This document shows, one piece after another, positions 56,967 through 64,000 of a stretch of DNA of 64,000 nt (position 1 is its first letter; every line of letters begins with the position of its first letter). A program made the translations under genes and the position numbers. The stretch is from the NCBI GenBank assembly GCA_964035575.1, contig OZ037893.1, forward strand, positions 744,001 through 808,000. Direction: 5' to 3'. Origin of the DNA: Rhynchopus sp. YZ270_cl-10. Lineage: Eukaryota > Euglenozoa > Diplonemea > Diplonemida > Diplonemidae. The notes beneath the pieces were generated by a model. The model searched no databases. It was not told the DNA's origin and saw only the letters and a program-made list of their open reading frames with translations.

Positions 56967-59480
56967 ATGAGTGGTGCATACTATGGCTACCCTCCGACAC
57001 AAGGGTATGACCCATATTATGGGGGTTCGTCTACTAAGAAGGAAAAGAAGGAGAAAAAGGATAAGAAGCGTGGGCGGAGTCGGAGTAAGAGCGTGACAAG
57101 GAAGCACAGCCGGAGCAAGAGCAGGCACCGTTCCGAAAAGAGGAAGAAGACTGCGCCGGTAGGGGAGAACCTTCTTGTACCTGATAAGGATGCGTACGTA
57201 CGGCTGCTGAGTGAAGTACGGCATTGGACAGATCTCAAGAAACGCAATCTTTTGATGAATACCTACGCTACGCTATCAGGCGAGGCCCAACACATTGCAC
57301 GCGACGAACTACAACCAAAACCGCCTTCTCACAACAAAGACCCCATCCACCTCCCCTCCTCAGAGAAGGACAAAGAGAACAACCTCTTAATATACGTCAA
57401 CGTCTCCAACTATGAGCAACGTGTTGCCAGAGTGCAAGAAGGCAGCTACATCCTGGCTTGTCGTCAAGAATGGGGGTTTTTTGCGCTTTACCGCAAACCT
57501 ACTCAAGCAAATAACTCTAGCTCCAATATCCTTGCTTCCTTTTCAAAAAAGAATGTTCTCCCAACGTGGGAGCAGCTTCTAGAGATGACCCCAGTTTTGG
57601 TTGTTTTATTTTTGGAGGTAACGAAGATAAATGATTCGAGTGGTGAGGCTGTTTCAAAAATTCATACTTTAACTGCAGAAAAGGCGTTGAAGCTTCAGTT
57701 TGCTATTAAAGACAGCGATCATGCGAAGTTTGTATTGTCTACGGGTCATAAGGTGTGCAGGCAGGGTCAACGTGTACAGGGGGCGAAGTACCCGGCAGTG
57801 TCAGAGTTTTATGTTGATGGGGAGGAGTTTTTTCCGAGTCTGGGGGATGGGATTTTGGAGGCTCAATCAGAGATCTTCATGGCAGCCTGGTGGATGTCGC
57901 CTTATGTCTTCCTTAAGAGAGAGAAGGGCGTGCCGTTTGATCAAAACTTTCGTTTAGACAATTTGCTCCAACGCAAAGCATTGCAAGGGGTTAAGGTTTA
58001 CATCCTCCTTTACCAAGAGATTGAACGTGCCACCGCGTTGACATCACTGCACACAAAGAACTACCTTGAAGCGTTGCATCCTAACATTAAGGTTCTAAGA
58101 CACAGAGGGCCCGCAACGACGAGTCTTGTGTTTACACATCATCAAAAATTTGCGGTTGTAGATTGGAGGGTGCTTTTTATAGGGGGGTTGGACCCATGCT
58201 ATGGTCGGTGGGATACAAAGGAGCACCCCTTATTTGATGTAGGGGATCAGCCGTTGTTTCCTGGGTTGGACTATAGGAATCCTATTTTGCTTGGAGATGA
58301 GGCGAATTCGCAGATTAAGGCGCCGTTTTTGAGTGCACTAAATAAGAGAACACAACATCGGTTACCATGGCACGATATTAGCGTGAGACTACACGGTAAA
58401 ATCGCGTTTACCGCAGGTCTCAACTTTGTCCAACGTTGGCACCACCATTGCAGAAAGAACGGAACCGAGGCGGTTATGTTGGTTCCCAACGTTAGGGTGC
58501 TGTATGATAAACGGTCTGCAGAGATTAGTGCGAATAAAACGGTGGATACCATATTATATCGTTCGATGGGGGAATGGTCGGGGAACCACACCAACGAACG
58601 CGGTATTGAATCTGCCTATTTAGAACTCATTCAGAAGGCTTCCGACTATATTTACATTGAAAACCAATACTTTATCTCTTCGCTTTATGGGTCGGAAGTT
58701 ACCAATAAGATCGCTGCGGCGTTGGTGGCGAAGATTATTGAATGCTTTCAAGACAATACCCCGTTTAGATGCCTTCTTATGATCCAACCTCATGGCGAAG
58801 GTGATGCAGTTGGGGACCAATTCATTCGATCAATTTTGTATTTTCAAAATCAAACCCTGCTTAAAATGCAGGACGCTCTGTTACAAGCAATGCGGAAGAA
58901 GGAGGTGGTAGATCGATACCTCATGGTAGGGTACGTTCAGCAGTACGGATTTGCCCCCGAGACGAACAAACCGGTATTCTCCCCAATCTACATTCACAGC
59001 AAATTCATTGTTTCGGACGACCTCCGTTTCATTGTAGGCAGTGCGAACATCAACGACCGCTCCTTCGTCGGCGACAGAGACTCTGAGTTGGCTGTCCTCA
59101 TATCTAAACCTCCTGACATAAAAGATGGCCTCCCCTATTCAAAACAAGTACGCGACCTTCGCCTCAAGCTCTGGAACGAACACTTTGGATTACCCAAAGA
59201 GGATCTGCTCGACCCTGCCTCAGACGTGCTTTGGAGCAAGATGCGCGACATCATGACAGAGAACGCTGCCATCTACGAGAAGGTCTTTCCCGCAGTCCCC
59301 ACCAACCGTGTGACCGTGCTAGAAGATGCGCAGCGTCAAGCCGCCAAAGCACCCAACGACGAATTCGCGTCCTCCCTCAGCAAACTCCGTGGGCACGCCG
59401 TCGCATACCCAAAACAGTGGATGTCAAACGCCCCGCCCACCCTTCTCTCTCAAGCCGCCGGGTCGAATTTGCTTGTGTGA
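56967..59480 (+). CDS. phospholipase D (PLD1/2-like) with an SR-rich N-terminus
   Basis: 837 residues from the ATG at 56967. The frame is open upstream, but that part covers a dispersed repeat and has no suitable ATG context. Phospholipase D hydrolyses phosphatidylcholine to phosphatidic acid. Both HKD catalytic motifs are intact: HHQKFAVVD (about residue 390) and IHSKFIVSDD followed by GSANINDRSFVGDRDSE (about 674). IYIENQYFISS and GGLDPCYGRWDT are further family marks. PX and PH domains are not recognisable. Instead residues about 22-65 are Lys/Arg/Ser-rich (RGRSRSKS...KHSRSKSRHRSEKRKK), like the SR repeats of splicing factors and a nuclear-targeting signal. A module at about 100-240 may take the place of a lipid-binding domain. 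The nuclear location is inference. Confidence 0.9.
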   Translation: MSGAYYGYPPTQGYDPYYGGSSTKKEKKEKKDKKRGRSRSKSVTRKHSRSKSRHRSEKRKKTAPVGENLLVPDKDAYVRLLSEVRHWTDLKKRNLLMNTYATLSGEAQHIARDELQPKPPSHNKDPIHLPSSEKDKENNLLIYVNVSNYEQRVARVQEGSYILACRQEWGFFALYRKPTQANNSSSNILASFSKKNVLPTWEQLLEMTPVLVVLFLEVTKINDSSGEAVSKIHTLTAEKALKLQFAIKDSDHAKFVLSTGHKVCRQGQRVQGAKYPAVSEFYVDGEEFFPSLGDGILEAQSEIFMAAWWMSPYVFLKREKGVPFDQNFRLDNLLQRKALQGVKVYILLYQEIERATALTSLHTKNYLEALHPNIKVLRHRGPATTSLVFTHHQKFAVVDWRVLFIGGLDPCYGRWDTKEHPLFDVGDQPLFPGLDYRNPILLGDEANSQIKAPFLSALNKRTQHRLPWHDISVRLHGKIAFTAGLNFVQRWHHHCRKNGTEAVMLVPNVRVLYDKRSAEISANKTVDTILYRSMGEWSGNHTNERGIESAYLELIQKASDYIYIENQYFISSLYGSEVTNKIAAALVAKIIECFQDNTPFRCLLMIQPHGEGDAVGDQFIRSILYFQNQTLLKMQDALLQAMRKKEVVDRYLMVGYVQQYGFAPETNKPVFSPIYIHSKFIVSDDLRFIVGSANINDRSFVGDRDSELAVLISKPPDIKDGLPYSKQVRDLRLKLWNEHFGLPKEDLLDPASDVLWSKMRDIMTENAAIYEKVFPAVPTNRVTVLEDAQRQAAKAPNDEFASSLSKLRGHAVAYPKQWMSNAPPTLLSQAAGSNLLV

Positions 59481-60109
59481 ATGGGATTTTTTGTGCCAAT
59501 GTGGTGTACCAAGGTGAAGGGAGAGAGGGCTTTGTATTTCAAGTCATTTTTTTTTTTTATCGTTTTATTACCGGTGGTGGAGAGGGGTTTACTTCCCCCA
59601 TCGAGGCTTTCTGTAGATTTATTGCCAATTTATTGTTTGTTTTTTTGATAAAACAACTTATTGCCAAATTCTAAAAGATTGGAGGCAGGCGCTGCGGGCA
59701 AAACAAAAACGGATTGAAAAAAAAAAAGACAGAAGCTTGCTGGGTTCTTTGAGTTACTCAATTAACCACAACGACTATACTTCCGTTTAACACAATTTTT
59801 TAACACCTTTTTGTTTTCCGGCTTTGAGTGCACAAACAAACGATCCGATCTTTTTTTTTTCCCTTCTCAAAAAAAACACTATTTTTCTCAAAACAGAACT
59901 AAACGTAGAAGAAAAATTGATAGGGGGAGGGGAATTTTTTTTTTTTACTCCATTGTATTCGTGTAACCCTACTAGACACCACCCCCCCTCCCGTTTCCCC
60001 CCTTTTTTTACCCTCACAACAGGACAAAGGACATACCATATACACTATACACCCTCCTTATGTTGTTATTATTGCGTTAAAAAGGGGCGATTTTTTTTTG
60101 CCTTTTAAT
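59481..60109. other. spacer with inverted copy of repeat D
   Basis: 59668-59860 is the reverse complement of the repeat at 17151. The rest is T-rich. A CCCTCACAACAG acceptor-like site lies about 90 bases before the next ATG. Confidence 0.5.
59668..59860 (-). repeat. dispersed repeat D, copy 2 (inverted)
   Basis: Reverse complement of 17151-17330 with scattered differences. It starts ATTCTAAAAGATTGGAGGC and ends in GATCCGATC and a T run, which is the A-run end of copy 1. Confidence 0.8.
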
Positions 60110-63100
60110 ATGGCACCGCTTCAAGTGAAGTATATTGCGTGTCTTTTGCTTGTTCTTTGTACGTTGACGACGCAGGATGAGATTGTATGTGAGAGGGCAC
60201 TTGGTTCGTTGAGCGCGAATTTGACTATTGCAGATCATTTAGGTGCGTCGCAGCTGGCAAATGAAAGTCTTGGGTCGATCCTGCGCGACCGACCGGATGG
60301 GGTGGGTGCGGCGACACCTGCTTCGGTATGGGCCTATATCGGCGACCTGGTGACATGCACGGTTCACTCGGCTACACACCCTACTGCAAATCGCTACAAC
60401 CTCAAATTCACTACGTACACCCTTAACCAACGCAAGATCACCTCCCCCGAGGGGTCCTCCTTTGGTGATCTCGATACCGTTGCGTCAGGCCTAGAAGCGA
60501 TCTCCGAAAACCAACAAACATTCGGCATTGTCCTCGACAACGAAGACGAAGAAGTCTTCCTCAACCAAGGCGAGACAGTGGACCTTCCTGGGGGGAGATT
60601 CTCTATAAAGTACCCCCTCTCGAAAATGGGCGGGGAGTTGAACAAAGGGCGCGCGCAGTTTTCGTTTAGTGTGTCGGTGACTGCGTACGCTGTCGATGCG
60701 TCTGGGGTGGAAACGACGGTAGAGATCAATGGGGGGGTGGAGATTCAGTACTTCTTTGGTGTCCCGGAGAGTATCGGGTTTAAGTGTGCAGAGAATACAC
60801 AGCCGCATGCGTGGTCTGCGACGTTGACATCTTTGGCACAGTTTAGCGCAGGTCCTGCAATAAACAATGCAACAGAAATCAAAAACGGCTCGCTTCTGTT
60901 GTGCCAGATCCGTGCGCAGGATTTCTTAGGAAACACTGTACTGGTGGACCCATTCTACACAACTACCTTTGAAGCGTCTGCATTGAACATAACAGTCTCA
61001 GAGACATACTGTGGAGTATACCGGTCAAACCAACCTGCCACCATCGCTGCACTCCCTTCAGCAGTGTTGAAGAACTTCTTTTTGAACACACCGCGTTTCA
61101 ATGCAGTGGGTGGTGGCGCGCTTCTGCAGCAGGACACCTCCTCCACCTTCTCCACATGCTCAAATCTCTATGGAAAAGGCAGACGTGTCATTGCAGACTC
61201 AACCTCCGGTTCTGGCACGGAATATGCCCCTGCAGTAGACTTCTTTGCAAACAGAGTCCGCCCCCTTGTCGGGGAGAACAGCACCTATGAAATGCTGGCG
61301 GAGGTGACGCTGGAGCCCTTCGATTATGGGCATATTGAGATTTCGGTGAGTTTCAAGACGACAGAAGGTGTGCTCGTGGAAGAGAAGCAGGAGGTGGACT
61401 TTGGTGGGGCGGTGACAGGGCTTGAGGTGAGCTGCAAGGAGAACGGCCTAGAGCCGCAGGTCATCATCTTGGACCCGGAGGATCTGAAGCAAACCTGTGA
61501 GATCATCCCGACAATGGCAACAGATGCTGCCTTCGAGACGGAGCTGACCTCTGTTGAGGTGGTGTCCTTCCTCGAATCGATTGTGATCGAGCCGTACATC
61601 GAGACAGACACGCAGTACGTCTCTGTCCTGCCAGGGTCTGTCTCAAAAGTGCAGGTCCCCGCAGACTTCGCAGAATGGCAAGAGCCAGACACACCAGGCT
61701 TCGAGTTCGAATTCGAGCTCTCCCCACAACCTCAGCCCAACGATTTTGACACCAAAACCGTTGCCTTCAGGTTTTACTGGAAACGCAGTTTGCCCCTCAA
61801 CGCCTCAACGGTGTCCCTAGACGGGGAGGTGCCGTTGCTGTATGAAAAGCGTCTTGTCGCAACGAAGAGCTTTCTTGTGGCATACAAGCCGGTCCCGGAG
61901 CTTTCGTTTCTGTGCAACACTGTGCCGTGTGATGATGGGCTGAGGCCGGGTGTTCTGTCGCAGGTCGGTTTTGACCCTGTCGTGTACGATGCGCTTGTGG
62001 TGAACGTTGCAACGCATGGTGTTGGTGTGCATTCGGACCACTTCAACAGAAACGTGCCGCAATACTGCTGGTACAAAGGCGCAGCAGGGCAGGTGGACCC
62101 CACCTGTCTGACCTCTATCAGCGCAGCAGAAACCCTTCCGTCCTTGAGGATTTCATCCCCAGACACATCCCTCTATGAAACGCAGGACGGCAACGTCGCA
62201 CTTCTGACCTTGCGGGTAACATATGGTTACAACCTGAGTGTTGAGCAGTTCACCACGACAGCGGAGAAGTCGGTATGGAACGCAGCTTAGCTGTGACCTG
62301 CTATTTCCCTCTTTTCAAATAAACCAAACACTCGATAAATTTCGAGTTTTTAGTGAAGACCAGCTGTACAACAGAATATCAAATTTTAAAAAAAAACACA
62401 AACGAAAAAAAACAGCTCCGCATTGTGACGAACAACTTTGATGTCGGCAGCGGGCGTGCACAGAGTGCAACCAAAACCCTTGTCGGTGCAGGTCGTGCAC
62501 TTGTCTTCTGCGAGGATTTCGACGACAGTGACAAACCGTTGCAGTATGCACACCTACACTCACCCCCACACACACACACACATATTGGGGCCATATTCTG
62601 AGCAAGAATTACCCCTACTAGTTATCAAACACACACACATACACCTTGGGCCACATTCTACGCAAGAATTACCCCTATTATCAAACACACCAAACAACCT
62701 CTTTACAGAGCGTGGGTGACTGCAGAGGAGGTGGACCTGGCGACGGCGGCGGAGGGGGCGGAGGCTGTGCAGTCTGCGGCAGAGTTTCTTGCTTCGGATG
62801 TGGTGGACGACTTTGAGGAGGCGAGCGCAGGGGACGCCGCGCAGATGAGCGAGCTTATCTTTCAGTCGACGCAGAGCACAGGGCTACCAGTGGACATCTC
62901 GCTTGTGAACGCGAAGATTGTGCAGGAGGCGCACGACTACCCAAGCGACGGTGGGGAGGCTGCGTTCCTCATAGACCAGGACGTCACCACGTCCTGGAAG
63001 GACTACCTCCGCAAGCCGGTCGTGATCGTGCTCGAGAAGCCAATGGAGGTGGACAGCTTCACCATGGTGACGTCGGGCGACGCAGTGCGCAACGACGTCA

Positions 63101-64000
63101 CGCAGTGGCGCCTCGAGGGTGCCCTCCGCCTCGGGCATTGGACCACCCTGCACGACCAGACCTTCTCCTACCTCGTTCCCGTGGAGCGGCAGGAAACGTT
63201 GCCCTCCTTCGATTTCGCGCTCTGGACACAAAAAAGTGGTACCTGCGACGTCTCAACGTGCATCGAGATCACACGCTACATAGACGCAGACACCGCACCC
63301 TTCCTCAAGCAAGACATCACCGACCTCCAAAGCTGCAAATGGGCCTGTGAGAGGCAGCTCGGCTGCTCGCATATCAACTGGTCGGACCTGAAGATTACAT
63401 GTCAGATGATGTCGTGCAAACGGGATGCTACGTCCCCGGTGATAGCGGCGGGTGTTGACACGTGTCACGAGTTTTGTATGTCATTCTGGGATAAGGTTAT
63501 TATGCAGCCTGTTTTGGTGCCTGCATGGGTGTTCACACTTTCAAATTATGTTTTTTTTGGGCCAAAAATGGTCTTTCGTTAGGGTAGTTGTCGATACGTA
63601 GTAGAACAACAACACTACCAACACCAACACCAACCCCACACAGCGAACATGTTCAAGTACCTGCGGTTCACCCCAATGCGTATTAGGGAGGCCCCCATAC
63701 CGGTGTACCTAAGCAACCCGCATCGGGTGAGCATTTACTTCAGAGTGCGGTGCATGCTTGCAGACGCGAAGGGTGCGTTGGTGGCGTCGCACAAGGTGGA
63801 CTACGTGGAGGTGCAGCCACACGCTGTCATGAAGGGTACTACGTATGTCTCTTTTGTTGTCTGCACCGGCCAACTTTCCCTACACAGTGACGCAGATGCA
63901 CAGATCCTCGGGTGGCAGGAGCAGCTGAATACGCAGACCACCATCCCCCACCTGTTCCACCTCCTGAAACAGGTGAAGGAGTCGCCCACTGCCAGTGCGG
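60110..64000 (+). CDS. large secreted protein with discoidin-like and PAN-like domains (partial, at least four exons)
   Basis: Exons are 60110-62272, 62416-62543, 62709-63475 and 63644 to beyond 64000. Phases 0, 2 and 1 agree across three introns, and the frame stays open to the window end (at least 1138 residues). The start MAPLQVKYIACLLLVLCTLT is a signal peptide. The first 720 residues are beta-rich with scattered Cys pairs and several NxS/T sites, without a recognised family. A discoidin (F5/8 C)-like module follows in exon 3: SLVNAKIVQEAHDY, DQDVTTSWKDY, VVIVLEKPMEVDSFTMVTSG and WRLEGALRLGHWTTLHDQ. Next is a PAN/apple-like Cys-rich segment (ITDLQSCKWACERQLGCSHI, TCQMMSC). The fourth exon may instead be a separate gene starting at the ATG at 63649. 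A surface or matrix role in carbohydrate binding is inference. Confidence 0.7.
62544..62708 (+). other. intron with CA repeats and a tandem duplication
   Basis: Starts GTATGCACACC and ends CTCTTTACAG. CA-rich tracts flank two copies of a unit of about 55 bases containing GGGCCA.ATTCT..GCAAGAATTACCCCTA at about 62586-62670. Confidence 0.75.
63476..63643 (+). other. intron with a module-C-like insert
   Basis: Starts GTATGTC and ends CCCCACACAG. Inside, TTTTGGTGCCTGCATGGGTG then TTCACACTTTCAAATT resembles module C. Alternatively this is the spacer between two genes. Confidence 0.55.

Noticed and set aside
1-64000. CRISPR arrays, bacterial operons, rRNA genes, intact retroelements
   Set aside because: No regular spacer arrays, Shine-Dalgarno-led clusters, rRNA-like stretches or reverse-transcriptase motifs were seen. 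Introns and gene content are eukaryotic.

Overview
The window is nuclear DNA of a unicellular eukaryote. It carries 19 protein genes that I can support. Several are interrupted by short GT-AG introns (61 to 343 bases) whose removal restores frame exactly, and the products are eukaryotic: SPO11, eL30, mitochondrial SAM50, mL44, a TRP channel and a CLU-domain protein. All 19 genes lie on the + strand. Most start codons follow a pyrimidine-rich tract and an AG within a few to about 60 bases. One-directional gene order with trans-splice-like acceptors is the habit of Euglenozoa. The conventional introns fit a diplonemid-like member better than a trypanosomatid. This is inference: no spliced-leader gene lies in the window.

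Layout. 1-24 kb is gene-dense: a 2298-residue CLU/cyclic-nucleotide-binding-like protein, a helical-repeat mitochondrial-type protein, a double B-box-like protein, a KptA/Tpt1-like ADP-ribosyltransferase domain fused to ACMSD, SPO11, a coiled-coil protein, and a secreted cytochrome-c-peroxidase-like enzyme. 24-33 kb holds an ankyrin-TRP channel, a degraded DDE-transposase-like stretch, and a mitochondrial-type aldehyde dehydrogenase. 32.7-38.4 kb holds two apparently identical cystathionine gamma-lyase/synthase genes. 38-48 kb is gene-poor and repeat-rich, with one membrane protein and a 1055-bp element with 239-bp terminal inverted repeats. 47.9-49.6 kb holds two copies of eL30. 49.8-64 kb holds mL44, SAM50, an unknown gene, a phospholipase D with an SR-rich head, and a large secreted multidomain protein that runs off the right end.

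Functional themes are mitochondrial biogenesis (SAM50, mL44, probably CLU and the helical-repeat protein), NAD and amino-acid metabolism (ART-ACMSD, SSADH-like dehydrogenase, CGL pair), and signalling or surface functions (TRP, PLD, peroxidase, discoidin/PAN-like protein). No operon-like co-function is evident.

The least explained content is a set of small dispersed repeats. One is a hairpin with paired changes in its stem; others are 40-85-bp modules. They occur in spacers and also inside verified introns. Two gene pairs (CGL and eL30) are identical almost exactly over the transcribed coding unit while their flanks are unrelated.
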